Notes: generated by a model from the sequence alone, not told the origin. A stretch of 64,000 nucleotides of DNA from Scopulibacillus_A cellulosilyticus (GCF_042665295.1 NZ_JBHTCO010000014.1:124001-188000), one strand, 5' to 3'. Positions 7,434 through 16,116 are shown, counted from the stretch's first letter. Translations and numbers: made by a program.

Positions 7434-8747
7434 TTGGCAACGAAACATGAACAGATTTTATCCTATATTAAAAAATTGGAAATAGGGCATAAAATCTCTG
7501 TCAGGCAAATTGCTAAGGCCCTTCAGGTCAGTGAAGGAACCGCATACAGGGCGATTAAAGATGCCGAAAACCAGGGTTACGTCAGTACAATTGAACGCGT
7601 CGGCACGATTCGAATTGAGAAAAAAGATAAAGGGAATATTGAAAAACTTACCTATGCTGAGGTTGTTAATGTTGTCGACGGACAGGTATTAGGGGGACGT
7701 GAAGGCCTTTATAAAACCTTAAATCGTTTCGTCATTGGCGCTATGAAATTAGAGGCAATGATGCGTTATGTCGATGCGGGAGGGCTATTAATTGTCGGAA
7801 ACCGGGATAATGTCCATGAAATAGCGCTTAGGGCCGGCATGGGGGTTTTAATTACAGGAGGTTTTGATGCTGAAGAATCGGTTAAGAAATTGGCCGATGA
7901 TCTTAAACTTCCGCTCATTTCAACTTCTTATGATACTTTTACCGTTGCTGCAAAAATTAACCGTGCGATATATGATCAGCTTATTAAAAAGGAAATTCTT
8001 CATGTTTCGGATATTTTGATTCCTATTGAAGATACAGATTTTTTATATATAGATGATAAGGTTGGCAAGTGGCATGAAATGAATCAAAAAACGACCCACA
8101 GCCGTTATCCTATTATCGATAAGGATATGAAAGTACAAGGGATTGTCACTTCAAAAGATATCATTGGGAAAGATGTAAGCCGTTATATTGAAGAAGTGAT
8201 GACGAGAAATCCAATGATGACAAATCCATCGACATCTGTAGCGGCGGCTGCACAAAACATGATATGGGAAGGTATTGAATGTCTGCCGGTTGTAGATGAT
8301 GACAGCAAGCTGTTGGGGATTATTACAAGGCAGGACGTGCTTAAGGCTATGCAAATGGTTCAGCAGCAGCCGCAAGTCGGTGAAACAATCGAAGATCTCA
8401 TAGAGGCGCAGCTTACCGATTGTTCTAAGAGAAATGAAGAATTATACCAATTTGATGTTACGCCGCAAATGACTAACTATCTGGGCACCTTATCATATGG
8501 TGTTGTCTCATCGATTGTTACAACCGTAGGACGAAGAGTTTTGAATAAACAAAAAAAGGGCGACCTTGTTGTAGAGAATGTCACCCTCTATTTCTTAAAG
8601 CCCGTTCAGATAGAATCAACCATTGAAATCAAGCCGAAAATTTTAGAAATTACACGGCGGTACGGAAAAGTTGACATTGAAATGTTTCATAATGGCGCGG
8701 CTGTAAGCAAAGCCTTTTTGATCGTCCAATTTATTGACCGTTATTAA
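7434..8747 (+). CDS. ytoI: HTH-DRTGG-CBS-hotdog regulatory protein YtoI
   Basis: A soluble four-domain protein of 437 residues, collinear with B. subtilis YtoI. An N-terminal winged helix-turn-helix (about 1-65, KISVRQIAKALQVSEGTAYRAI) is followed by a DRTGG domain (about 75-185), two CBS motifs (about 190-310, with YPIIDKDMKVQGIVTSKDI and LPVVDDDSKLLGIITRQDV) and a C-terminal hotdog-fold thioesterase-like domain. CBS pairs usually bind adenine nucleotides, so it is probably a ligand-responsive regulator. The ligand and targets are unknown. The TTG start giving MATKHEQ is chosen because GGTGA lies five bases upstream and it matches the relatives. Its end overlaps convergent ytpI. Confidence 0.92.
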   Translation: MATKHEQILSYIKKLEIGHKISVRQIAKALQVSEGTAYRAIKDAENQGYVSTIERVGTIRIEKKDKGNIEKLTYAEVVNVVDGQVLGGREGLYKTLNRFVIGAMKLEAMMRYVDAGGLLIVGNRDNVHEIALRAGMGVLITGGFDAEESVKKLADDLKLPLISTSYDTFTVAAKINRAIYDQLIKKEILHVSDILIPIEDTDFLYIDDKVGKWHEMNQKTTHSRYPIIDKDMKVQGIVTSKDIIGKDVSRYIEEVMTRNPMMTNPSTSVAAAAQNMIWEGIECLPVVDDDSKLLGIITRQDVLKAMQMVQQQPQVGETIEDLIEAQLTDCSKRNEELYQFDVTPQMTNYLGTLSYGVVSSIVTTVGRRVLNKQKKGDLVVENVTLYFLKPVQIESTIEIKPKILEITRRYGKVDIEMFHNGAAVSKAFLIVQFIDRY

Positions 8748-9054
8748 TAGACTCCCGGTAATTGTCCTCAGCCTCTTTAACAGCTAAAGGCAAATAATGG
8801 CGGAATGCTTTGATGCCGCTGTAAATAATAAAGGCGCCATAAAGGATGAAAATGGCACAAATAATGAAACTGATCGTCGAAGGTCTAAAAAAAATCCGGT
8901 TTAACCCAAAGAAAAAAAGGAAGGCTCCCAAGGCGATATTAGCTTTAGATGAAGTCCACAGTTTTTTATAAGGTTCATGGGTGCGCCAGACCTTAATCCG
9001 GTAAAAAACAAACATGGCAAGAGCCAGAACAATAAGAATGATAAAAGTTGGCAT
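8731..9054 (-). CDS. ytpI: YtpI family membrane protein
   Basis: A 107-residue membrane protein resembling B. subtilis YtpI (about 100 residues), function unknown. Three hydrophobic helices are visible, near residues 1-20, 38-50 and 58-80, followed by a charged tail. The ATG giving MPTFIILIVL is selected because GGGAGG stands just upstream. Longer in-frame starts would run into the palindromic repeat and lack a site. The gene lies tail-to-tail with ytoI and the two coding regions overlap by 17 bases. Confidence 0.85.
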   Translation of the reverse strand: MPTFIILIVLALAMFVFYRIKVWRTHEPYKKLWTSSKANIALGAFLFFFGLNRIFFRPSTISFIICAIFILYGAFIIYSGIKAFRHYLPLAVKEAEDNYRESINNGQ

Positions 9055-9110
9055 GAGTTTTAGACCCTCCCGGTTGAATATTCTTACATTAATTCTAACG
9101 GGTTTTTTAC

Positions 9111-9341
9111 CCCGGTGCAACCGTCCGTAAGACTCCCGCCTCAAAACTTGAGTTAGCGCTGAAGTTTAGGCGGAAGTTAACGGAGTGCTCCTGCGCCGTT
9201 GTTTATTCAGGGTAGTAACGCCAACTTCTCGTCGCAAATTGCAGGAAGTTTGCTCAAGTAGTAGCTTCGCTAACACCCCGATTTGTTCAACTAACTATCA
9301 GTGGGGGATGAAGAAAACCCCCCACTGATAGAAGTTTCACT
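9111..9341 (-). repeat. Hairpin-rich interspersed repeat, copy 2 (inverted, longer)
   Basis: This is the reverse complement of the element at 3.0 kb. The shared parts are the AGTGGGG/CCCCACT hairpin (here about 9298-9330), the AAATCGGGGTGTTA linker, CCGCCTAAACTTC and the ACGGACGGTTGCACCGGG end. Relative to copy 1 it has roughly 100 extra bases between the linker and the second hairpin. It fills nearly all of the 330-bp gap between divergent ytpI and nrnA. No open frame or transposase is seen in it. Confidence 0.75.
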
Positions 9342-9385
9342 TTATAGAATTGCTAATATTATTTTAATTTATAAGGGGGCAAAGT

Positions 9386-10330
9386 ATGATAGACAAAATT
9401 TTTAAGGCGATTGAAGATTATGAAACAATTATTATTCATAGACATGTCAGGCCCGATCCTGACGCTATAGGCTCCCAAGGCGGTTTGGCTTATCTTATCA
9501 AGGATAATTATCCGGGAAAACAAGTCTATATTGTCGGGGAAGAAGTGCCTTCATTGGCTTTTTTAAATCGTATGGATCGTATAGAAGACAGTGTCTATCA
9601 AGGCGCTTTAGTTATCGTTTGTGACACAGCTAATCAGGAAAGAGTAAGTGATAAAAGGTATACGATGGGTGATAAATTAATTAAAATTGATCACCATCCG
9701 AATGTCGACCCTTACGGCGATATCATGTTAGTTAATACAAATGCAAGCTCTGTCAGTGAGATGATTGTCGGTTTGTATGAGGCACGTCCGGATTTTCGAA
9801 TGTCAAACGAGGCAGCAAGATTATTATACGCTGGGATAGTGGGAGACACCGGCCGCTTTTTATTTTCTAATACAACGCCGGAAACTTTGAAAAAGGCGGC
9901 AGTCCTTGTACAAAAGGACTTTGACCGCCAATTGCTGCACGACAAATTGTATGAATCGACCCTTAAATTGTCAAGGTTAGAAGGATATGTTTTACAGAAT
10001 TTCACATTAAACGAATATGGCGTAGGCTGCATGAAAATAACTTTAGATATTATGAAATCTTTTTCGGTCGAACCGGAAGAAGCCGCGCTTTTAGTTAATG
10101 CTTTTTCAAACGTGGAAAATATTAAAGCATGGGTATTCTTTATAGAAGAAAAGGACCAAATAAGAGTGCGTCTCCGTTCAAAAGGTACAGTTGTTAATAC
10201 AATTGCAAAGAGGTACGGCGGCGGCGGTCATCCTAATGCGGCGGGGGCCACTATTTATTCTTGGGAGGAAACGGAAGAAGTATTAAATGATTTAAATCAT
10301 GCTTGTGAAAGTGTATCGACTGAAATATAA
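9386..10330 (+). CDS. nrnA: Bifunctional oligoribonuclease / pAp phosphatase NrnA
   Basis: DHH/DHHA1 phosphoesterase (YtqI) that degrades nano-RNAs of two to five nucleotides and dephosphorylates 3'-phosphoadenosine 5'-phosphate. The 314 residues fit the family. Visible motifs are IHRHVRPDPDAIGSQGG (about 18-34, metal ligands), VCDTAN (about 80), the signature DHHPNVDPYG (about 107-116) and the C-terminal DHHA1 motif GGGGHPNAAGA (about 282-292). AAGGGGG precedes the ATG by eight bases. It is convergent with ytrI, and a shared hairpin lies between them. Confidence 0.95.
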   Translation: MIDKIFKAIEDYETIIIHRHVRPDPDAIGSQGGLAYLIKDNYPGKQVYIVGEEVPSLAFLNRMDRIEDSVYQGALVIVCDTANQERVSDKRYTMGDKLIKIDHHPNVDPYGDIMLVNTNASSVSEMIVGLYEARPDFRMSNEAARLLYAGIVGDTGRFLFSNTTPETLKKAAVLVQKDFDRQLLHDKLYESTLKLSRLEGYVLQNFTLNEYGVGCMKITLDIMKSFSVEPEEAALLVNAFSNVENIKAWVFFIEEKDQIRVRLRSKGTVVNTIAKRYGGGGHPNAAGATIYSWEETEEVLNDLNHACESVSTEI

Positions 10331-10334
10331 GAAA

Positions 10335-10350
10335 CTTGCCTGCCGGCAAG
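10335..10350 (+). repeat. Palindromic hairpin CTTGCC-TGCC-GGCAAG (variant copy D)
   Basis: A 6-bp inverted repeat four bases after the nrnA stop, extended by GAA/TTC outside the arms. It has the same stem as the CTTGCC-GATT-GGCAAG repeats but a different loop. A T-rich stretch follows, so it can act as the shared terminator between nrnA and convergent ytrI. Confidence 0.6.
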
Positions 10351-10355
10351 CTTCT

Positions 10356-10868
10356 TTATGCTTTCTTTTTGGGTTCAACAGGGATAACATTGACTTCAAT
10401 AACCGAGTAGATAACAAGACTTTTAACTTTAAAATAATAGGCATTCTTATCGATGGTAAATGGATGGTCTTCAACAGCCTTGTAGATCAATTCTTTGTTT
10501 ACGGCAACTGACTCAATATTATTTTTTATAAGAGATTGCAGGCGTTCCGAGATTTGCTCTTCCAGCTCATAGCGGACAATCCTGTCTATATTTTTTCTGC
10601 TGCTTGTTTGAATATTTACCTGTATATCTTGAACTTTTAGTTTCTTTTCCAGTTCTTCGTTTTCTTTATCCTGGTCTTCCAGCAGTGCTTTTTTGTCATT
10701 TTGCAGGGACTTGATTTCGGTAGCCTGCTCTCTAATTTTATTGATTTGCCGCTCCTGAGCCAAGCCGTATAACAGGATAAAAAAAAGAAAGCCGATAATC
10801 ATGCCCACGACAACTCCTGATAAAAAACGCTGCCAGCTTGGTATCTTGTAATATGGGGGGATTCTCAA
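10356..10868 (-). CDS. ytrI: Sporulation membrane protein YtrI
   Basis: A 170-residue bitopic membrane protein matching B. subtilis YtrI, which is needed with YtrH for normal spores. A single transmembrane helix lies at about residues 16-36 (FLSGVVVGMIIGFLFFILL). It is followed by a coiled coil rich in Lys, Glu and Gln (about 37-90) and a beta-rich C-terminal domain. The start codon is TTG, supported by AGGAG nine bases upstream inside the end of ytrH. It is translationally linked to ytrH, with three bases between the stop and the start codon. Confidence 0.88.
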   Translation of the reverse strand: MRIPPYYKIPSWQRFLSGVVVGMIIGFLFFILLYGLAQERQINKIREQATEIKSLQNDKKALLEDQDKENEELEKKLKVQDIQVNIQTSSRKNIDRIVRYELEEQISERLQSLIKNNIESVAVNKELIYKAVEDHPFTIDKNAYYFKVKSLVIYSVIEVNVIPVEPKKKA

Positions 10869-10871
10869 TTT

Positions 10872-11204
10872 TTAAGGCTCCTGTTGCGTAAACCAATGGA
10901 CAATCATTGTAGCTGTATGTGCGCCGGTCATAGCTGAAGCGATCAGGAGCAGGTGTTTAACGACCTCACTTGGCGTACCGTCAAGGAATCCCTTTTCCAA
11001 ATGTTCAATGGCATCAAATGTTCCGCCAATGGCAGTCACAACAGCCCAGATTTTCATATTTGTCGCAAGATTATTCATTTCGCTCAAAGGCGGGCGGCTA
11101 ACCAAAAATGCCCCAATCCCGCCTATAAAACAACCGCCCATTAAAACACCAAAGGCAATGCAAAAGTTCATGATCGCCATCGTTGCAAAAGTGCGAAAAT
11201 CCAT
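10872..11204 (-). CDS. ytrH: Sporulation membrane protein YtrH
   Basis: A small polytopic membrane protein of 110 residues, aligned by eye with B. subtilis YtrH. The motifs CIAFGVLMGG, FIGGIGAFLVSRPPLS and AVVTAIGGTFDAIE are characteristic. Three hydrophobic segments are visible. The start giving MDFRTFATM is used because GGAAGGAG lies nine bases upstream; a longer frame begins 75 bases earlier without a site. A sigma-E-type promoter is visible upstream, consistent with mother-cell expression of ytrHI. Confidence 0.88.
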   Translation of the reverse strand: MDFRTFATMAIMNFCIAFGVLMGGCFIGGIGAFLVSRPPLSEMNNLATNMKIWAVVTAIGGTFDAIEHLEKGFLDGTPSEVVKHLLLIASAMTGAHTATMIVHWFTQQEP

Positions 11205-11232
11205 AACCCAGGGCTCCTTCCATCTTTGTACC

Positions 11233-11259
11233 ATTGTATGGGACAAGGTTTGGAAGTAT
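11233..11259 (-). promoter_or_regulatory. Sigma-E-type promoter for ytrHI
   Basis: On the minus strand, ATA (complement of 11257-11259) is followed by 16 bases and CATACAAT (complement of 11233-11240). This fits the sigma-E pattern ATA-N16-18-CATAnnnT. It lies about 30 bases from the ytrH start, and ytrHI is sigma-E controlled in B. subtilis. Confidence 0.6.
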
Positions 11260-11287
11260 ACCATTTTTTCTTCTGGCAAAGGTGTAC

Positions 11288-11293
11288 TATAAT
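11288..11293 (+). promoter_or_regulatory. Probable -10 element upstream of dnaE
   Basis: A perfect TATAAT stands 37 bases before the chosen dnaE start, just beyond the divergent ytrHI promoter. The -35 region is only T-rich (around 11265) and does not match TTGACA well, so only the -10 is annotated. Confidence 0.45.
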
Positions 11294-11329
11294 GATAATC
11301 GTGGAGTGACTATGAGAGGGTTGAAAAGA

Positions 11330-14300
11330 ATGGCTTTTATCCATTTACATGTACATAGTGAATTTAGTTTACTTGATAGTTCATGCCGGATTCATAATCT
11401 TGTTGAAAAAGCAAAATCGCTAGGTTACAAAGCTCTTGCCTTAACGGATTCAAATGTTCTCTATGGGGCTGTTCCTTTTTATAAGGCTTGTCAAAAAGCA
11501 GACATCCACCCAGTCATAGGCATGGAAGTATATATAGAAAAAGAAAGTGAATCAAAATTAAGAGAAATGTCCCCTCAAGATCATTCACTTATTTTATTGG
11601 CCAAAAATCAAGCCGGTTATGAGAACTTAGTAAAATTAAGCACATTCTTGCAAACTTCTGCAGTCAAAAGGTTAACAAGACAGCAGCTTAAAGCTTTTAA
11701 GGATGGTTTAATTGCTCTTTCTTCGGGTCCAAAAGGAGATATTGAAACCACGCTTTTAAAAGGGGATATCCAAAAAGCACGGCGTTTGGCCCAATTTTAT
11801 AAAGAACTTTTCCCTGACCGTTTTTATTTGGAGATCCAAAATCATGGTGAAGCTGTTGAAAAGAAATGCCTGCTTGAAATTCTTAAAATAAGTAAAGAAT
11901 TAAATATTCCCCTTGCAGCAGCTAATGACGTACACTATCTCGAAAAGTCAGATGCGCTTGCCCACGAATGTTTAAAATGTATTCGTGATGGTCAAAGCTT
12001 AGACAAAAATGAAAACATACAGAATGAACAATATTATCTTAAATCACCGCAGGAAATGGCGTCATTGTTTGAATCATATCCCGATGCTGTTGAAAATACG
12101 GAGAAAATTGCCTTTCAATGCCATGTTGAATTTTCTTTCAACAGGATGATCCTTCCTAAGTTTAGCGTACCTGAATCCTGTACGGCGGGGGAATACTTAC
12201 GCAGGCAATGCCAAAAAGGCTTAAAAAAAAGATATACACAAATAAATGATACCATTCAGAAGCGGTTGGATGATGAGTTAACAATCATCAATCAAATGGG
12301 ATTCAATGATTACTTTTTAATCATTTGGGATGTTATTCGTTATGCAAGAGAGATTGGCGCTGTGCCGGGTCCCGGTCGCGGATCTGCGGCAGGTTCGGTT
12401 GTTGCTTATGTTCTTGAAATTACTGATGTTGACCCAATTAAATATAACTTGTTATTCGAACGGTTTCTTAACCCGGAACGTGTGACGATGCCGGATATTG
12501 ATATTGATTTCCCGGATAAAGACAGAGATAAAATGATCGGTTATGTCTTTGAAAAGTATGGAAATGACCATGTTGCACAAATTATAACTTTTGGTACGTT
12601 AGCAGCTAAAGCGGCGGTTAGAGATATTGGTAAAGTATTAGGCATTCAGTCATCTCAAATTGACCGTTTGGCCAAGCTTATCCCAACACGTCCCGGTGTG
12701 ACGCTTGATCAAGCTTACCAAGAGAACCCTCAAATCCGCGAATCTTTAAGTCAATCAAAGGAATTATTCCGGCTTTATCAGCTTGCCAAAGCCGTTGAAG
12801 GTGTCCCAAGGCACACGTCGATACACGCAGCAGGTGTCGTCATTAGTGAAGAGCCGCTGCAGACAAAGATCCCTCTCCAATCGGGCCATGACGACATTCC
12901 GGTGACCCAATATACGATGGATATTCTTGAGGATCTAGGTTTACTCAAGATGGACTTTCTAGGTTTAAGAAATTTAACATTTATAGAAACGATTCTGGAT
13001 TTAATTAAGCAAGAAGCTGGAACAACAATAGACATCAGCGCAATCCCGCTTAATGATCGTAAAACTTTTGAATTACTCAGCCAAGGTGATACGTCAGGTA
13101 TTTTTCAGCTGGAGTCCGATGGGATGAGGGATGTTTTAAAGCAGCTTGGACCGACTGATTTTGAAGATATTGTAGCGGTCAATGCCCTTTATCGCCCGGG
13201 ACCTATGAAATTCATCAAGGTCTATATTGACAGTAAAAACGGTAAGCGCCCCATCACATATCCCCATGAGGATTTGGCGCCTATTTTAAAATCAACATAC
13301 GGCGTGATTGTTTACCAAGAACAAATCATGCAAATTGCAGCAAAAATGGCCGGCTTTACATTAGGAGAAGCGGATATTCTCAGGCGGGCAGTTTCAAAGA
13401 AAAAAAGAAATATTTTAGAAGAACAACGGCAATTTTTTGTCGAAGGTTGTATCAAAAGAGGATATTCTAAAGCAATTGCCGAAGATTTATATCAGTTAAT
13501 TGTTCGATTTGCTGATTATGGCTTTAATCGGTCTCATGCTGTAGCGTATAGTATGATTGCTTACCGGCTGGCTTATCTAAAAGCTCATTATCCGGTTGCC
13601 TTTATGACTGCCCTTTTATCCAGCGTTATTCATCATCAAGACAAATTATTAGATTATCTCTTTGAATTAAAGTCAAAAGGCATAACCGTTTATCCGCCAT
13701 CAGTAAATAAGAGCAAAGCATTTTTTGTAAACGAAGGATTTGGGGTTCGTTTCGGATTAAATGCTGTGAAAAATCTCGGAACCGGTGCCGTTCAAGAGAT
13801 TATAGAGAAGAGAAATGGGCACCCTTATAAGAACTTATATGATTTCTGCAGGCGGGTTTCCTTAAGTAAAGTGAATCGGCGTGCCATTGAGTCATTGATT
13901 TTCTCCGGAGCCATGGATGAATTTGGAATGGACAGGGCGGCGCTACTTGCTTCTCTTGACCTGGCATCGAAACTTGCAGAGCAGCATCACCGCGACTTGG
14001 ATCAAACGACATTGCTTGATGCAGAGTTTGATGAAGATGTCGCTGTTGATGTACCGCCGTTTACCTTAAAAGAAAAGCTTCGATTTGAGAAAGAAGCGAT
14101 TGGTATTTATTTAACGGCTCACCCTTTAGACCTTTATCAAGATATTTTAAGCTCGCAAACTAAGTCTTTAAAAGATGTATATCACATGCATCATCAGGAT
14201 TTAATCAGACTGCCAGTCATGATAGAGGAATCTAAACAAATTAAAACAAAAAAAGGTCAATTTATGGCTTTTCTGAGTTTGAGTGATCAGTCGGGACAAA

Positions 14301-14695
14301 TTGATTCAGTTGTTTTTCCAAAAGTTTATCAAGAGCATCAGGATTTGTTTCAAAAGGGACGAATGATCTATATTGAGGCAATGGTTAAAGCCGATGAAAA
14401 GCCGAGGAAACTGATTTTGCAAAAGGCAAAACTGTTGGAAGAGATTAAGCAAAACGAAAAAGGTATTCTGTATCTCAAAATTGATTCCCATCAAGAGAAG
14501 AAACCTGTTCTTAACCGGCTTAAGGAAATCGTTACTTCCCATCCCGGCGAAACACGCGTGATTATTTATTATTCTAGAAACAAAAAAGTTATTCAATTAC
14601 CGCAATCATATGCTGTGTCACTAAGTCAAAAACTTGTTTTATTATTAAAGGAATGTCTAGGATCTGAAAATGTTGTCATAAAAAGTTTAAAATAA
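11330..14695 (+). CDS. dnaE: DNA polymerase III alpha subunit DnaE
   Basis: C-family replicative polymerase, used with PolC in Bacillales for lagging-strand primer extension. The 1121 residues are close to the 1115 of B. subtilis DnaE. An N-terminal PHP domain begins with FIHLHVHSEFS. The palm contains GPGRGSAAGS and the catalytic aspartates in PDIDIDFPD (about residues 388-396). Helix-hairpin-helix and OB-fold regions make up the C-terminal third. There is no exonuclease insertion. The start MAFIHLHVH is preferred because GAGAGGG lies nine bases upstream; an in-frame start 18 bases earlier gives only MRGLKR extra. It is divergent from ytrHI. Confidence 0.96.
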   Translation: MAFIHLHVHSEFSLLDSSCRIHNLVEKAKSLGYKALALTDSNVLYGAVPFYKACQKADIHPVIGMEVYIEKESESKLREMSPQDHSLILLAKNQAGYENLVKLSTFLQTSAVKRLTRQQLKAFKDGLIALSSGPKGDIETTLLKGDIQKARRLAQFYKELFPDRFYLEIQNHGEAVEKKCLLEILKISKELNIPLAAANDVHYLEKSDALAHECLKCIRDGQSLDKNENIQNEQYYLKSPQEMASLFESYPDAVENTEKIAFQCHVEFSFNRMILPKFSVPESCTAGEYLRRQCQKGLKKRYTQINDTIQKRLDDELTIINQMGFNDYFLIIWDVIRYAREIGAVPGPGRGSAAGSVVAYVLEITDVDPIKYNLLFERFLNPERVTMPDIDIDFPDKDRDKMIGYVFEKYGNDHVAQIITFGTLAAKAAVRDIGKVLGIQSSQIDRLAKLIPTRPGVTLDQAYQENPQIRESLSQSKELFRLYQLAKAVEGVPRHTSIHAAGVVISEEPLQTKIPLQSGHDDIPVTQYTMDILEDLGLLKMDFLGLRNLTFIETILDLIKQEAGTTIDISAIPLNDRKTFELLSQGDTSGIFQLESDGMRDVLKQLGPTDFEDIVAVNALYRPGPMKFIKVYIDSKNGKRPITYPHEDLAPILKSTYGVIVYQEQIMQIAAKMAGFTLGEADILRRAVSKKKRNILEEQRQFFVEGCIKRGYSKAIAEDLYQLIVRFADYGFNRSHAVAYSMIAYRLAYLKAHYPVAFMTALLSSVIHHQDKLLDYLFELKSKGITVYPPSVNKSKAFFVNEGFGVRFGLNAVKNLGTGAVQEIIEKRNGHPYKNLYDFCRRVSLSKVNRRAIESLIFSGAMDEFGMDRAALLASLDLASKLAEQHHRDLDQTTLLDAEFDEDVAVDVPPFTLKEKLRFEKEAIGIYLTAHPLDLYQDILSSQTKSLKDVYHMHHQDLIRLPVMIEESKQIKTKKGQFMAFLSLSDQSGQIDSVVFPKVYQEHQDLFQKGRMIYIEAMVKADEKPRKLILQKAKLLEEIKQNEKGILYLKIDSHQEKKPVLNRLKEIVTSHPGETRVIIYYSRNKKVIQLPQSYAVSLSQKLVLLLKECLGSENVVIKSLK

Positions 14696-14709
14696 AATTC
14701 ATATTTTGT

Positions 14710-14715
14710 TATAAT
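14710..14715 (+). promoter_or_regulatory. Probable -10 element upstream of ytsJ
   Basis: TATAAT lies 15 bases after the dnaE stop and about 135 bases before the malic enzyme start. No good -35 hexamer is visible. The resulting leader would contain the TGTTCAAAAAG inverted repeat. Confidence 0.4.
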
Positions 14716-14741
14716 GTTGTGGTTAAATAACTATATGTACG

Positions 14742-14776
14742 TGTTCAAAAAGAACAACAACGTAACTTTTTGAACA
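14742..14776 (+). repeat. TGTTCAAAAAG inverted repeat, short copy
   Basis: TGTTCAAAAAG (14742-14752) and CTTTTTGAACA (14766-14776) are perfect 11-bp inverted arms around a 13-base centre. The same arms bound the 145-bp repeat upstream of pfkA, so this looks like an internally deleted copy. It sits in the ytsJ leader. Confidence 0.7.
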
Positions 14777-14849
14777 TCCTCTATAAGAAAAAGTTATTAT
14801 AGACAACTATTATAGACAACAACACATATTATGAGGAGATGAAATCGGA

Positions 14850-16085
14850 GTGTCCACAATTCGTGAAGAAGCGCTTCAAATGCACCGAGTTAATCAAGGA
14901 AAATTGGAAACTGTATCAAAGGTACAAGTACGAAATGCGAGGGATTTAAGCCTTGCCTATTCCCCTGGGGTTGCTGAACCTTGTAAAGAAATTTATAACA
15001 ATAAAGAATCAGTTTTCGAATATACAATGAAAGGCAACTTGGTTGGCGTCGTTTCTAACGGCACAGCGGTTTTAGGTCTTGGAAATATTGGACCGGAAGC
15101 ATCTATGCCTGTTATGGAAGGTAAAGCAGTTCTTTTTAAGAGCTTTGCAGGTGTTGACGCATTTCCAATTTGCCTAAAAACCAACGATGTTGATCAAATA
15201 GTTGAAACGGTTAAATTGATGGAGCCGGTATTTGGCGGCATTAATTTAGAAGATATTGCTGCACCAAGCTGTTTCATCATCGAGGAGAGACTGAAAAAAG
15301 AAACAAACATCCCTGTATTCCACGATGATCAGCACGGAACAGCAATTGTTACATTAGCTGGTTTAGTTAATGCATTAAAGCTTGTAAATAAAAAAATGTC
15401 GGAAATAAAAGTGGTTGTTAACGGTGCGGGAGCAGCAGGTGTTGCTATTATTAAACTGCTTAACCGTTTCGGAGTTAAAGATATCGTCATGTGTGATTCC
15501 AGAGGTGCCGTTTACGAAGGCAGAGAAAACGGCATGAATGAAGTTAAAGCGACGGTTGCCAAATTTACTAACCGCAACAATATCACTGGCACACTTGAAG
15601 ATGCTGTGAAAGGTATGGACGTATTTATTGGCGTTTCAGTTGAAGGCGCGCTGACTCAAGATATGATTAAATCAATGAATGATGATCCGATTATTTTTGC
15701 AATGGCCAATCCTGTTCCGGAAATTATGCCGGAGGACGCAAAAGCAGCCGGTGCAAAGGTCATTGGTACAGGCCGCTCAGATTTCCCTAACCAGGTTAAT
15801 AATGTTCTGGCTTTTCCAGGCATTTTCCGCGGCGCATTGGATGTACAGGCGACGCACATTAACGAAGAGATGAAAAAAGCCGCAGTATATGCCATTGCTG
15901 GCTTAATTACCGAAAGAGAGCTTAGTGATGATTATGTTATTCCAGCACCTTTTGACCCAAGAGTAGCGCCATCTGTAGCCGCAGAGGTGGCAAAGGCTGC
16001 TATGGAAACCGGAGTCGCCAGAAAAAAGGCAAATCCTGAAGAGATTGCTGCTAAAACAAGAAAACTTGCTTCTATTAACGAGTAA
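14850..16085 (+). CDS. ytsJ: NADP-dependent malic enzyme
   Basis: Decarboxylates malate to pyruvate, yielding NADPH in YtsJ-type enzymes. The 411 residues match B. subtilis YtsJ (410). Recognisable parts are the SLAYSPGVAEPC motif near residue 32, VFHDDQHGTAIV (about 154, metal ligands), the dinucleotide fold VVNGAGAAGVAI (about 189) and FAMANPVPEI (about 284). The start is GTG with GAGGAGAT about nine bases upstream. It stands between dnaE and accD as in B. subtilis, where it links pyruvate and NADPH supply to lipid synthesis. Confidence 0.95.
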   Translation: MSTIREEALQMHRVNQGKLETVSKVQVRNARDLSLAYSPGVAEPCKEIYNNKESVFEYTMKGNLVGVVSNGTAVLGLGNIGPEASMPVMEGKAVLFKSFAGVDAFPICLKTNDVDQIVETVKLMEPVFGGINLEDIAAPSCFIIEERLKKETNIPVFHDDQHGTAIVTLAGLVNALKLVNKKMSEIKVVVNGAGAAGVAIIKLLNRFGVKDIVMCDSRGAVYEGRENGMNEVKATVAKFTNRNNITGTLEDAVKGMDVFIGVSVEGALTQDMIKSMNDDPIIFAMANPVPEIMPEDAKAAGAKVIGTGRSDFPNQVNNVLAFPGIFRGALDVQATHINEEMKKAAVYAIAGLITERELSDDYVIPAPFDPRVAPSVAAEVAKAAMETGVARKKANPEEIAAKTRKLASINE

Positions 16086-16116
16086 TCAATAGCACAATTT
16101 CTTGAAGTAAATGGAT

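Noticed and set aside
9337..9353. Second TGAAAC sequence beside repeat copy 2, considered as another sigma-W promoter
   Set aside because: No CGTA at 16 bases; the match is part of the repeat's flank.
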